Positions 42,505-50,596 of a stretch of 64,000 nt of DNA are shown here, piece after piece (within the stretch, counting starts at the first letter, position 1; each line of letters starts with the position of its first letter). The stretch spans positions 1-64,000 of the forward strand of contig JBBQAA010000055.1 of the NCBI GenBank assembly GCA_038276395.1. Direction: 5' to 3'. Origin of the DNA: JBBQAA01 sp038276395. GTDB taxonomy: Bacteria; Actinomycetota; Thermoleophilia; Solirubrobacterales; Solirubrobacteraceae. The position numbers and the translations under genes are program-made. The notes under the pieces were generated by a model. The model was given only the letters and a program-made list of their open reading frames with translations, was not told the origin of the DNA and searched no databases.

Positions 42505-43290
42505 ATGCCGGGCCTGTCGGGTCGTATCTCCACCGTCTTCAAGACCAAGGTCTCGAAGCTGCTCGACCGCGCCGAGGACCCCGGCGAGACGCTCGAGTAC
42601 TCCTACCAAAAGCAGATCGAGCTGCTGCAGAACGTCAAGAAGGGCCTCGCCGACGTCGTCACGTCCAAGAAGCGCCTGCAGCTCCAGTCCCAGAAGCTCG
42701 AGCAGCAGGTCGTCAAGCTCGACACCCAGGCGCGCCAGGCGCTCGCCGCGGGCAACGAGGAGCTCGCGCGCACCGCGCTCGAGCGCAAGACCGCTGTGCA
42801 GTCAGAGCTCCAGGGGCTCGATGCGCAGGTCACCGAGCTTGAGGGCCAGCAGCAGCAGATGGTCGACTCCGAGCAGAAGCTGCGCACCAAGATCGAGGCC
42901 TTCCGCTCCAAGAAGGAGGTCATCAAGGCCCAGTACTCGGCCGCCGAGGCCCAGGTGCGGATCTCCGAGGCGGCGAGCGGCGTGGGCGAGGAGATGGCCG
43001 ACGTCGGGCTCGCCATGCAGCGGGCCGTCGACAAGACGGAGGGGATGCGCGCGCGGGCCCAGGCCGTCGACGAGCTCGAGCAGGCCGGCGCCTTCGAGGA
43101 CCTGACGCAGATCGGCGACGGCGGCAAGGACGACATCGACCGCCAGCTCGAGCAGCTCACCTCGACCTCCCAGGTCGACTCCGAGCTCGCCAAGATGAAG
43201 TCCGAGCTGGGATCGGGGGGCGAGTCAAAGGGCGAGCTCGCCGCCGGTGAGGAGGCTCCGGCCGCCCCGGCGAAGGAGGAGTCGGCGTGA
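42505..43290 (+). CDS. pspA: PspA/IM30 phage-shock membrane-repair protein
   Basis: 261 residues, almost wholly coiled coil. MPGLSGRISTVFKTKVSKLLDRAEDPGETLEYSYQKQ is the PspA N-terminal amphipathic helix and first core; alternating Gln/Lys/Glu helices follow to about 220, with a disordered Ala/Glu end. PspA polymerises on damaged cytoplasmic membrane. A strong Shine-Dalgarno (TAGGAGG, 42494-42500) sets the start. The stop overlaps pspAA by 4 nt. Confidence 0.96.
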   Translation: MPGLSGRISTVFKTKVSKLLDRAEDPGETLEYSYQKQIELLQNVKKGLADVVTSKKRLQLQSQKLEQQVVKLDTQARQALAAGNEELARTALERKTAVQSELQGLDAQVTELEGQQQQMVDSEQKLRTKIEAFRSKKEVIKAQYSAAEAQVRISEAASGVGEEMADVGLAMQRAVDKTEGMRARAQAVDELEQAGAFEDLTQIGDGGKDDIDRQLEQLTSTSQVDSELAKMKSELGSGGESKGELAAGEEAPAAPAKEESA

Positions 43291-43565
43291 TCGTGCGGCT
43301 CTCGGGGGTCGGCCAGTTCCACCTCGCCGACGAAGCCCTCGGCACGCTCAACGAGATCGACAACAAGGCCGTCGCCGCGGTCGAGGCGGGCGACGAGCAG
43401 GAGTTCCACGCGCGCCTGGAGGAGATGATCGCGCTCGTGCACTCCAGCGGCCGGCCCGTGGCCGACGACGAGCTCTCGGCCTCCGACGTCGTCGTCCCCC
43501 CCGCGGATACGAGCGTCGAGGAGGCGCGTGCGGACTTCTCCGGCGACGGGCTGATCCCGGACTAG
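43287..43565 (+). CDS. pspAA: PspA-associated protein PspAA
   Basis: 92 residues, GTG start overlapping the pspA stop. MIVRLSGVGQFHLADEALGTLNEIDNKAVAAVEAGDEQEFHA is the conserved PspAA domain, an acidic alpha/beta module that accompanies actinobacterial PspA. It probably binds PspA; its exact role is not established. Downstream, a VapBC remnant separates it from pspAB. Confidence 0.9.
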   Translation: MIVRLSGVGQFHLADEALGTLNEIDNKAVAAVEAGDEQEFHARLEEMIALVHSSGRPVADDELSASDVVVPPADTSVEEARADFSGDGLIPD

Positions 43566-43567
43566 AA

Positions 43568-43642
43568 GCCCGCGGGCGACGCCAGCTCGTCAGCGACGAG
43601 GAGCTCATCGCCCCCGTGGACGTCGAGTGGCACGCGCGGTAG
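43568..43642 (+). pseudogene. VapB-type antitoxin C-terminal remnant
   Basis: One plus frame ends ARGRRQLVSDEELIAPVDVEWHAR before TAG (43640-43642), which looks like an antitoxin tail. Its stop overlaps the toxin-like start at 43627, the layout of type II toxin-antitoxin operons. The DNA-binding N-terminal half is missing. Confidence 0.4.
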
Positions 43643-44027
43643 TCCGCGACACGCACGTCTGGCTCTGGTTCGTATCCGAGCCCGAGAAGCTCTCAGGAAA
43701 GCCCGCGCGGCGATCGACGAGGTGCTACAGCTCGTCGTCTCCGGCGATCTCGAACTGGGAGGTGGCGATGCTGCCCGAGCGCGGGCGCATCGCGCTCGAT
43801 CCCGACCTCGATACGTGGATCCGCCGCGCCGGTGGCCTGCGGCATCTCCACACCGCGGTCCTCCAGGACCATCACTGCGTCGGGCGGCCAAGCTCGACCG
43901 GGATCGGTTCCCCGGTGACCTGGCGGATCGACTGATTCTTGCGACCGCGGAGAGCCTCGACGCCCCGCTCGTGACCCGCGACGAGCGCATCCGCGCCTTC
44001 GCGTCCGAGCGCACGATCTGTGACCCG
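43627..44027 (+). pseudogene. PIN-domain (VapC-type) toxin, frameshifted
   Basis: A PIN toxin can be pieced together from two frames. The first reads VVRDTHVWLWFVSEPEKLS and, after a garbled stretch, SNWEVAMLPERGRIALDPDLDTWIRRA. The second reads RAAIDEVLQLVVSG in the middle and RFPGDLADRLILATAESLDAPLVTRDERIRAFASERT at the end. These are the acidic residues DTH, E in ISxWE, and D-x-R-x-I-L-A-T-A of the PIN active site. At least three frame changes are needed, so it is dead unless the sequence is wrong. It is a toxin-antitoxin insertion inside the psp region. Confidence 0.6.
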
Positions 44028-44030
44028 AGC

Positions 44031-44600
44031 TCAGATCGGCGCGCCCCAGAGCGGGAACCAGCGCTCGAGGTCGGGCTCGACCGGCAGCTCCTTCCCGATC
44101 TGGGCCTGCAGGCGCAGCTCGTGCTCGGAGTCGCGGGACTGCGGGCCGCCGGCGGGGACGAACGGGTAGAAGAACCCGCGCTTGTAGTTGTAGATCCAGT
44201 AGATCGGCTGCTTCCCGTTGGCCCAGGCGAAGACGGCGGCGAGGATCCGATCCCCGTAGCCGCCGGCCTGCAGCGCGCCGCTGACGGCGTTGATCCCGAC
44301 GACGAGGTCCTCGAAGTCCTCGTCGCGCAGGACCATCCAGCGGTAGCCGAACTCGTCGTCGCGCGACTCGATCTTCGTGCCCGCGTCGGAGGACGTGCCG
44401 CCGACGACCTCCTGCATGTCGGCCACGATCGAGGCGAAGTCCGCCGTGGCGAGCGCCTGGAAGACGATCGCCGCCTCGCCGCGGCTCGTCAGCCCGAGCT
44501 GCGTCGTCAGCGTGACCGCGGCCGTCGACATCGCGAACAGGCGGTCGGGCGCCGGGCCCTTGACCTTCCGCTTCCCGGTCATGACCTCCCAGAGGCCCAC
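44031..44600 (-). CDS. pspAB: PspA-associated protein PspAB
   Basis: 189 residues: MGLWEVMTGKRKVKGPAPDRLFAMSTAAVTL, FGYRWMVLRDEDFEDLVVGINAVSGAL, ILAAVFAW and YWIYNYKRGFFYPFVPAGG identify the PspAB family that occurs with PspA, PspAA and an M48 protease in actinobacteria and archaea. Function is unproven; it is taken to be a cytosolic partner in envelope-stress sensing. It starts 7 nt after htpX on the same strand and faces pspA-pspAA. Confidence 0.85.
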   Translation of the reverse strand: MGLWEVMTGKRKVKGPAPDRLFAMSTAAVTLTTQLGLTSRGEAAIVFQALATADFASIVADMQEVVGGTSSDAGTKIESRDDEFGYRWMVLRDEDFEDLVVGINAVSGALQAGGYGDRILAAVFAWANGKQPIYWIYNYKRGFFYPFVPAGGPQSRDSEHELRLQAQIGKELPVEPDLERWFPLWGAPI

Positions 44601-44607
44601 GGTGTGC

Positions 44608-45528
44608 CTACGCCGTGCCCTGGAGCTGGGCCTCGAGGCGCTGGAGCGCCGCGATCCGCTTTTCCGTCGGCGGGTGAGTGGAGAAGAGGCCGGAAATCGA
44701 CTGGCCGACCCTGGGGGGGATGATGAAGAAGGCGGCCATGCCCTCGGCGGTGCGGAGGTCCTGCTTGGGGATCCGCGCCATGCCGCTCTCGAGCTTCATG
44801 AGGGCCGAGATGAGCGCGGTCGGCCGGCCCGTGATGAGCGCCGAGGCGCGGTCGGCGGCGAACTCGCGGTAGCGGGAGAGGGCCTGCATGAGCAGGAAGG
44901 AGATCGCGTAGACGACGATCGAGACGAGGATGAGCGGCAGGATCCCGCCGCCGTTGTCATCGTCGTCGGAGTAGCCGCCGCCGTACCCGCCGCCGAAGAA
45001 GAAGCCGAACTGCACGATGTAGGAGGCGACCGTCGCGAAGAAGCTCGCGATCGTCATGACCATGACGTCGCGGTTCTGCACGTGGCCGAGCTCGTGTGCG
45101 AGCACGCCCTCGAGCTCTGCGGGGGAGAGCAGGTCCATGATCCCGGTCGTCGCGCACACCGTCGCGTGCTTGGGCGAGCGGCCGAGGGCGAAGGCGTTCG
45201 GCATGTGCGTCTGGGCCACGGCCACGCGGGGCTTCGGCAGGTCGGCCTGCACGCAGAGCCGCTCGATCGTCGCGTGGAGCTGCGGCGCCTCGGCGGGCGA
45301 GACCTCCTTGGCGCCCATCGCCGAGAGCGCGAGCTTGTCCGAGGCGAAGATCTGGACGAGGAAGAAACCGCCCGCGATCACCGCGACGAGCAACGCGCCG
45401 GCGCCGGCGGCGATGAGCGCGGCGATGAGGATCGCGTAGACGACGACGAGCCCGAGACCGGTGAGGAACATCCGGGTCTGCAGGCCGCGGTCGCGGCCGA
45501 ATGAGGTGGGGCGGGCCATGCCCATCAT
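44608..45528 (-). CDS. htpX: membrane-bound zinc metalloprotease HtpX (M48)
   Basis: 306 residues (a third Met three codons later is an alternative start). Two N-terminal helices (MFLTGLGLVVVYAILIAALI, GALLVAVIAGGFFLVQIF), then MPNAFALGRSPKHATVCATTGIM, the zinc site LAHELGHVQNRD, two more hydrophobic segments flanking a Gly/Asp-rich loop, and the third ligand in YREFAADRASALITG. HtpX degrades misfolded membrane proteins. It is upstream of pspAB in one operon. Confidence 0.95.
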   Translation of the reverse strand: MMGMARPTSFGRDRGLQTRMFLTGLGLVVVYAILIAALIAAGAGALLVAVIAGGFFLVQIFASDKLALSAMGAKEVSPAEAPQLHATIERLCVQADLPKPRVAVAQTHMPNAFALGRSPKHATVCATTGIMDLLSPAELEGVLAHELGHVQNRDVMVMTIASFFATVASYIVQFGFFFGGGYGGGYSDDDDNGGGILPLILVSIVVYAISFLLMQALSRYREFAADRASALITGRPTALISALMKLESGMARIPKQDLRTAEGMAAFFIIPPRVGQSISGLFSTHPPTEKRIAALQRLEAQLQGTA

Positions 45529-45654
45529 TGTGGCAGCCGCGGCGCCCGCTCCCGGTCGGGCGACCCCTGCAGGACGCGATGCACGGGGAACTCTCAGGGA
45601 GGAGCGCTGGTAGGTTCGCCGACGCCGAACTTCCCTGCTCAGAGGGGGGAAGTT

Positions 45655-46890
45655 ATGTCGCCCCCGCCCATGCGCGCCTCCCCTCCGCGATCCCTGACGT
45701 CCACCGGCGCGCGCGCCGCGGTCCTGCTCGCCGTGCTCGTGCTCGCCGGGCTGGCGCCGGCAGGGGGGCGGGCGGAGTCGCTCGGGCGGATCAAGTCCGG
45801 GATCGCCCGCACCCAGGACCGGCTGCGCCAGACGCACGGCCGGGCCGCGGTCCTGACGACGGACATCCAGCGCTACACGACGCGCATCGACGGCGTGCAG
45901 GGCCGCATCACCGCGCTCGAGGGCCGGCTGACGCGGATCCAGGGGGACCTCGACGTCAAGCGCCAGGCGCTGCTGCGCACCCAGGGCTCGCTGCGCTCTG
46001 CCCACACCCGGCTCGCCCGGTTGCGCCTGCAGCTCGCGCGTGGCCGGCGTGTGCTCGCGGCCCGGCTCATCCAGCTCTACGAATCGAACCGGCCCGACCT
46101 CGTCACCGTCGTGCTCGACGCCCGCGGCTTTCAGGACCTCGTCGAGTCCTCCCGGTTCATCTCGAGCGTCGGCGCCCAGGACCGCCGGGTCATCACCGCG
46201 GTCAGGACGGCCAAGCACGAGACGACCGGGCTGGTGGCGCGTCTCAGCGTCCTCGCCGAGCGCGAGCGGCGGCTGGCGATCGCGATCCTCCGCCGCCGCG
46301 ACGAGGTCGGGACCGTGCGCGACGCGGTCGTGCGGGAGCGCACGCAGTTCGCCGGCGCGCGCGCCGGGCGGGCGCGCCTCCTCGCGCGGGTGAACGGCCA
46401 GGCCCAGGACCTGAAGGGCCACCTCGACTTCCTCCAGGGCGAGGAGACCAAGATCGAGGCGCGCATCCAGGCCGCCTCGGCCGGGGTCGCCTCCCTGCCC
46501 GCCGGCCCGGTGCGCGGCGGGGGCAAGTTCATCTGGCCGCTCAACGGGCCGATCACCTCGCCGTTCTGCGAGCGCCGCCCCTGGGAGGCCTGCCATCCGG
46601 GGATCGACATCGGCGTGCCGAGCGGGACACCGATCCGCGCCGCCGGCGCCGGCCGGGTGACCATCGCCGGGCCTGAGTCGGGCTACGGCAACTACACGTG
46701 CATCCAGCACGCGGGGCCGTTCTCCACCTGCTACGCGCACCAGTCGGCGATCGAGGTCCACGTCGGCCAGGCGGTCGCCCAGGGCCAGGTCATCGGCCTC
46801 AGCGGCTGCACCGGCCTCTGCTTCGGCCCCCACCTGCACTTCGAGGTGCGGATCAACGGGTCCGTCGTCAACCCGGTGGACTACCTGTAG
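45655..46890 (+). CDS. secreted M23 (LytM/EnvC-like) murein hydrolase or activator
   Basis: 411 residues. A signal peptide (ARAAVLLAVLVLAGLAPAGGRAE) is followed by a long coiled coil (about 45-290) of the EnvC/PcsB kind. The C-terminal M23 domain opens FIWPLNGPITSPFCERRPWEACHPGIDIGVPSGTPI (H and D zinc ligands) and has CYAHQSAIEVHVGQ and GPHLHFEVRINGSVVNPVDYL (third ligand HLHFE). All zinc ligands are present, so it may be active itself. Four cysteines in the M23 domain suggest disulfides. Confidence 0.93.
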   Translation: MSPPPMRASPPRSLTSTGARAAVLLAVLVLAGLAPAGGRAESLGRIKSGIARTQDRLRQTHGRAAVLTTDIQRYTTRIDGVQGRITALEGRLTRIQGDLDVKRQALLRTQGSLRSAHTRLARLRLQLARGRRVLAARLIQLYESNRPDLVTVVLDARGFQDLVESSRFISSVGAQDRRVITAVRTAKHETTGLVARLSVLAERERRLAIAILRRRDEVGTVRDAVVRERTQFAGARAGRARLLARVNGQAQDLKGHLDFLQGEETKIEARIQAASAGVASLPAGPVRGGGKFIWPLNGPITSPFCERRPWEACHPGIDIGVPSGTPIRAAGAGRVTIAGPESGYGNYTCIQHAGPFSTCYAHQSAIEVHVGQAVAQGQVIGLSGCTGLCFGPHLHFEVRINGSVVNPVDYL

Positions 46891-46997
46891 GCCGCGCGCC
46901 GCGCGCGCCGGTGCCGCGCCGCGGGATCGAGTGGCGATCTGACCGCGGTATGCGTGGCTGAATCGTCATTCGTCTTTCTCCGGCGGGGCGGCTCGCC

Positions 46998-47372
46998 TAC
47001 GATCTCGCCGTGGCTCGCCCGCCCGCCGCCGGCACCGCTCCGCGCGCTTCGCGGTGGAGCCTCCTCGGCGGATTGTGGCTCGCGTCCGTCTCGGCTCTCA
47101 CCCTCCTCGGGTCCCGTGGGCTTGGGACTTCGGGAACACCTTCGGGGCGTTCGACGCGAACCGGCCGGTCAGCTCCGAGCCCAACGGGGCCCGGCTGCTG
47201 CCGGCATCCGCTCCTCGTGGCCTTCGCCCTCTCGGCGCCGGCGGCCGTCTGGATGCTCACCGTCAAGGGCGGACTCCGCTCGCCGCGCGCCCGCCGCACC
47301 CGCGCCGGGCTGGTCGCGCTCGCGGTCGGCTCCTGGCGCGCGGTAGCGCCGCTCGTGGCGTTCACCGGGTAG
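46998..47372 (+). pseudogene. membrane protein gene with probable compensating frameshifts
   Basis: A TACGAT box (46998-47003) precedes GTG 47010 by 6 nt. The frame from there starts with a basic segment and a helix (WSLLGGLWLASVSALTLL) and ends with another (LLVAFALSAPAAVWML...GLVALAVGSWRAVAPLV). The middle looks wrong in this frame, whereas another frame reads WAWDFGNTFGAFDANRPVSSEP and NGARLLP, which is more protein-like. Two compensating frameshifts would give a two-helix protein. The rest of the 46891-47441 gap shows nothing else. Confidence 0.35.
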
Positions 47373-47426
47373 GCGAATCCGGGAGGGGGACGATCGGCCC
47401 GGCCGGGCGGCCTGACGCGCCGACCC

Positions 47427-47432
47427 TATCCT
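47427..47432 (+). promoter_or_regulatory. putative -10 box (TATCCT) of lgt
   Basis: TATCCT ends 9 nt before the lgt GTG at 47442. No Shine-Dalgarno is present. Confidence 0.42.
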
Positions 47433-47441
47433 GACGCCACC

Positions 47442-48200
47442 GTGCAGCCCGAGATCCATGTCCTCGGCCTCTCGCTGAAGACCTTCGGCATCGCCTTCGC
47501 GCTCGGCTTCCTCGTCGCCGGGGCGATCACCGCCCGGCGACTCGGGGAGCTCGGCCGCTCGCCGGACGAGGCCTACGGGATGGTCGGCTCCTCGCTCGTC
47601 GGCGGGCTCGTCGGCTCGCGGGTCTACTTCCTCGTCCAGCACTGGAGCACGGTCAAGCACGACCTCTTCGGCTCGATCTTCTCCGGGTCGGGGCTCGTGT
47701 GGTACGGCGGCGCGATCGGCGGTGCGATCGGAGTTCTCCTGTGGGCCTGGCGGCACGACTTCCTCGAGCGGCGCATGCTCGACACCGCGGTCTACGGCCT
47801 CTGCTTCGGCTACGGCATCGGGCGGATCGGCTGCCAGGTCTCGGGGGACGGGGACTACGGGACGGTCTCGAGCCTGCCCTGGGCCATGGGCTACCCCCAT
47901 GGCACGGTCCCCACCGCGCCCGGAGTGACCGTGCAGCCGACGCCGATCTACGAGACCGTCGCCATGGGCCTCCTGGCCTGGGCGCTGTGGCGGCTGCGCG
48001 ACCGCGTGCGCCCCGGCGTCGTCTTCGCGCTCTACCTCGTCGGCTCGGGGGTGGAGCGCATGCTCGTCGAGTTCGTGCGCCGCAACGCCCATGTCCTCGG
48101 CGTGCTCACCGCGCCCCAGCTCGAGTCGATCGGCCTCGCGCTCCTGGGCGTCGGGGGCCTGGCCTACCTGAGCCGGGCCGGCACGCTACGCGTCACCTGA
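47442..48200 (+). CDS. lgt: prolipoprotein diacylglyceryl transferase Lgt
   Basis: 252 residues, about seven membrane helices. The Lgt signature appears as YGIGRIGCQVSGDGDYG, with SGLVWYGGAIGGAIGVLL (Tyr/His motif region) before it and TPIYETVAMGLLAWALW after it. It transfers diacylglycerol to the lipobox cysteine of prolipoproteins such as the CWB2 protein (37371) and the lipoprotein at 58202. GRIGCQ differs from the common GRIGNF, as in other distant actinobacteria. Confidence 0.93.
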   Translation: MQPEIHVLGLSLKTFGIAFALGFLVAGAITARRLGELGRSPDEAYGMVGSSLVGGLVGSRVYFLVQHWSTVKHDLFGSIFSGSGLVWYGGAIGGAIGVLLWAWRHDFLERRMLDTAVYGLCFGYGIGRIGCQVSGDGDYGTVSSLPWAMGYPHGTVPTAPGVTVQPTPIYETVAMGLLAWALWRLRDRVRPGVVFALYLVGSGVERMLVEFVRRNAHVLGVLTAPQLESIGLALLGVGGLAYLSRAGTLRVT

Positions 48201-48265
48201 CGCTTCTGCAAGATTCCCTGCAAGAGGGAGGGATTCCCGCCCCCCTCTGGTACGGTCCCGCCCGT

Positions 48266-48425
48266 CGATTGCCGAACCGCCCCGGACACCCGTCCCGAGG
48301 CGGACGGGGGAACCATTGCGGGCCGGGAGTTCTCCGGCCCGCGGGGGCGAATCGCCGCCGAGAAGGGCGGTGTAGCGCGCCGGCGCGAGCCCGACAGCTC
48401 ACCCCGTAGGCGTACCGGGACGACT
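48266..48425 (+). promoter_or_regulatory. c-di-AMP riboswitch (ydaO-yuaA class), copy 2
   Basis: The class hallmarks occur in order: GCCGAACC (48271), GGACGGGGGAACCATTG, a long GC hairpin with GGGCCGG/CCGGCCC, GGGGGCGAATCGCCG followed by GGCGGTGTAG, and GCCCGACAGCTCACCCCGTAGGCG. The usual AGCTAAC reads AGCTCAC here. TACGGT at 48251-48256 may be the -10. The RBS AGGAAGG (48428-48434) and ATG 48444 follow directly. It should control the peptidoglycan-binding hydrolase in answer to DisA's product. Confidence 0.95.
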
Positions 48426-48443
48426 TCAGGAAGGCACGAACGC

Positions 48444-49796
48444 ATGACCGAGAACCTCGGCGAGGTCCGCGACCTCGCGATCACTAACCCCTGGGCCGAT
48501 TCGCTCGAGCGCTCGCTCGCGCGCCGCGGCCGGCAGTCCCCGCTGCGCTCCCTCCTGCGCGAGCGCGGGGGGACGGACCTCGCCGGGGCCGAGCCGTGGC
48601 TCGACTCCCTCTCCCGCTCGCGCGCGCGACGCGCGGCGGCGGCCCGGAACGCCGACGTCCTCGTGGGCCGCCGCAAGGCCTCCCTGGCCGCGCTCCTCGC
48701 CGTCGGCGCGCCGACCGGCGTGGCCCTGGCCGGCGGCGCGGCGAGCGCCGCGCCGGCGCTCGCCTCGATGCAGGGGCACATGCTGAAGCGCGGCACCCGC
48801 GGCGGCGGGGTGGCGCGGCTGCAGCGCGCGCTCGGGATCGCGCCGGACGGGATCTTCGGCCCGCAGACGGCGCGCGCGGTCAAGGGCTTTCAGCGCGCTC
48901 ACGGGCTCACGGTCGACGGGATCGCCGGCTCGGCCACGTGGGGCGCGCTCGGCGGCGCGGGCGCCCGCACGGCGGCGTCGTCCTCCCGCTCTGCGAGCGC
49001 GGCCGTCGCGCGGCTCGGCGGCGCCGCGCTCCGCCGCCTGCAGCGCGGGATCGGCGTGGCCGCCGACGGGATCTGGGGGCCGCAGACCGCGCGCGCGGTC
49101 CGGGCCTTCCAGGCCGCCCACGGGCTCGCCGTGGACGGCATCCCCGGCCCGCTCACGTTCGCGGCGCTCGGCGCCGGCAGCGCGCGCACCTCGCGCGTCG
49201 GGCTCTCGGCCGGCGGCGGGGGAGGCGTGCGCCGCCTGCAGTCGCTCCTCGGCGTCACCGCCGACGGCGTCTTCGGGCCCCAGACGAAGGCCGCCGTCGT
49301 CAGCTTCCAGCGCGGGCACGGGCTCGTGGCCGACGGGATCGTCGGCCCGGCGACGTGGAGCGGGCTCGGCGCGGGCTCGGGGCCGCTGCTGCGGATGCGC
49401 GGCCGGCCGAGTGCCGGCACGGCGACGAGCTCCAGCCCCGGTGTCGTCGCCCGCGTGATCGCGGCGGGCGACGCCATCGCCACCCGGCCCTACGTCTACG
49501 GCGGGGGCCACGGGTCCTTCGTCTCGGCGGGCTACGACTGCTCGGGCTCCGTGTCCTACGCGCTACACGGCGGCGGGCTCATCGCCGCCCCCGAGGACTC
49601 CTCGCAGCTCGAGTCCTACGGTGCGCCGGGCCCCGGCCGGTACATCACGATCTACGCCAACGCGGGGCACACCTGGATGACCGTGGACGGCCGGCGCTTC
49701 GACACCTCGGCGATGTCGCAGACCGGCGGCTCGCGCTGGGGCGGCGGCGCGCGGTCCGGCGCCGGCTATGTCGTGCGCCACCCCGTCGGGTACTGA
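48444..49796 (+). CDS. peptidoglycan hydrolase: three PG_binding_1 repeats + NlpC/P60-like domain, under riboswitch 2
   Basis: 450 residues. The N-terminal 90 are basic with a late hydrophobic stretch (SLAALLAVGAPTGVALAGGAAS) that acts as signal or anchor. Three PG_binding_1 repeats follow at about 115-165, 190-240 and 253-305, each with the DGIFGPQTARAVKGFQRAHGL pattern. The catalytic domain has YVYGGGHG, YDCSGSVSYALHGGG (Cys) and YANAGHTWMTV (His), matching the hydrolase at 37938 almost word for word. The repeats bind glycan, and the Cys/His domain cuts stem peptides. Confidence 0.93.
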   Translation: MTENLGEVRDLAITNPWADSLERSLARRGRQSPLRSLLRERGGTDLAGAEPWLDSLSRSRARRAAAARNADVLVGRRKASLAALLAVGAPTGVALAGGAASAAPALASMQGHMLKRGTRGGGVARLQRALGIAPDGIFGPQTARAVKGFQRAHGLTVDGIAGSATWGALGGAGARTAASSSRSASAAVARLGGAALRRLQRGIGVAADGIWGPQTARAVRAFQAAHGLAVDGIPGPLTFAALGAGSARTSRVGLSAGGGGGVRRLQSLLGVTADGVFGPQTKAAVVSFQRGHGLVADGIVGPATWSGLGAGSGPLLRMRGRPSAGTATSSSPGVVARVIAAGDAIATRPYVYGGGHGSFVSAGYDCSGSVSYALHGGGLIAAPEDSSQLESYGAPGPGRYITIYANAGHTWMTVDGRRFDTSAMSQTGGSRWGGGARSGAGYVVRHPVGY

Positions 49797-49890
49797 GCAC
49801 GCCGCCGACCCGCCGTTGCCGGGAGAGTCGGCTCCATCGTGGTCGACGACAGCGCGCCGCTCGCCTTGAGGCTCGGCCGGGGGCGGCGCG

Positions 49891-50574
49891 TTAGCCGAGC
49901 GCGGAGCCGAGCCAGCGCAGCGCCAGCGCCTGCAGCTCGCCGTCGCGCTGGACCGAGCGATGGTGCCCGCCGGGCACGACGACGAGGCGCGAGCGCGGAT
50001 CGGCGAACCGCTCGGCGAGCGCCCGCGAGTGGGCGACCGGCACCCGCTCGTCGCCCTCGGCGTGGAGGAGCAGGACGGGCCGCGCGAAGGCGGCCAGCGC
50101 GTCCCCGGCGTCGCGCTCGGCGAGCAGGCGCGTGAGGCCGGGACCGTCGGCCCGCAGGTCGAAGGCCCCGTCGCGGAGGCCGCGGATGAGCGCCTCGCTT
50201 TCGGCGGGGCAGATCGCCACGACCGCGCCGGCGCCTGCCGGCTCGGCCGCGAGCAGGGCCAGGCACCCGCCCAGGCTCGAGCCGCGCAGGGCGAGCGGCC
50301 CCGGGGGCAGGAGTCCTGCCATCGCCATCACGTCCTCGACGGCGCCGCCGCCGAGCGCGCCCTCGCTGTCGCCGTGGCCGCGCAGGTCGAAGCACAGCGC
50401 CGCGAGCCCGGCCGCGCGGCAGGCGCGCGCCCAGCCGTAGTGGCTCTCCTTGACCGAGCCCGCGCCGTGAAGCACGAGGACGCCGCCGCGGGGCTCGGGC
50501 GGCGCGAAGAGCGCGTAGGCGAGGCCCTCGTGGGTCCCCTGCTCCTCCGGCGGCGTGAGCGAGATCGTGCGCAT
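49891..50574 (-). CDS. alpha/beta hydrolase (dienelactone-hydrolase-like)
   Basis: 227 residues from ATG 50574, with AAAGGG just before it. VLVLHGAGSVKESHYGW is the oxyanion loop, ALRGSSLGGCLALL the nucleophile elbow (GSSLGG), LLLHAEGDERVPVAHS supplies the acid and VVVPGGHHRSV the histidine. A complete triad is present. Substrate unknown. Divergent from lysA, 22 nt apart. Confidence 0.85.
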   Translation of the reverse strand: MRTISLTPPEEQGTHEGLAYALFAPPEPRGGVLVLHGAGSVKESHYGWARACRAAGLAALCFDLRGHGDSEGALGGGAVEDVMAMAGLLPPGPLALRGSSLGGCLALLAAEPAGAGAVVAICPAESEALIRGLRDGAFDLRADGPGLTRLLAERDAGDALAAFARPVLLLHAEGDERVPVAHSRALAERFADPRSRLVVVPGGHHRSVQRDGELQALALRWLGSALG

Positions 50575-50596
50575 CCCTTTGGCATGATCGCGCCTG

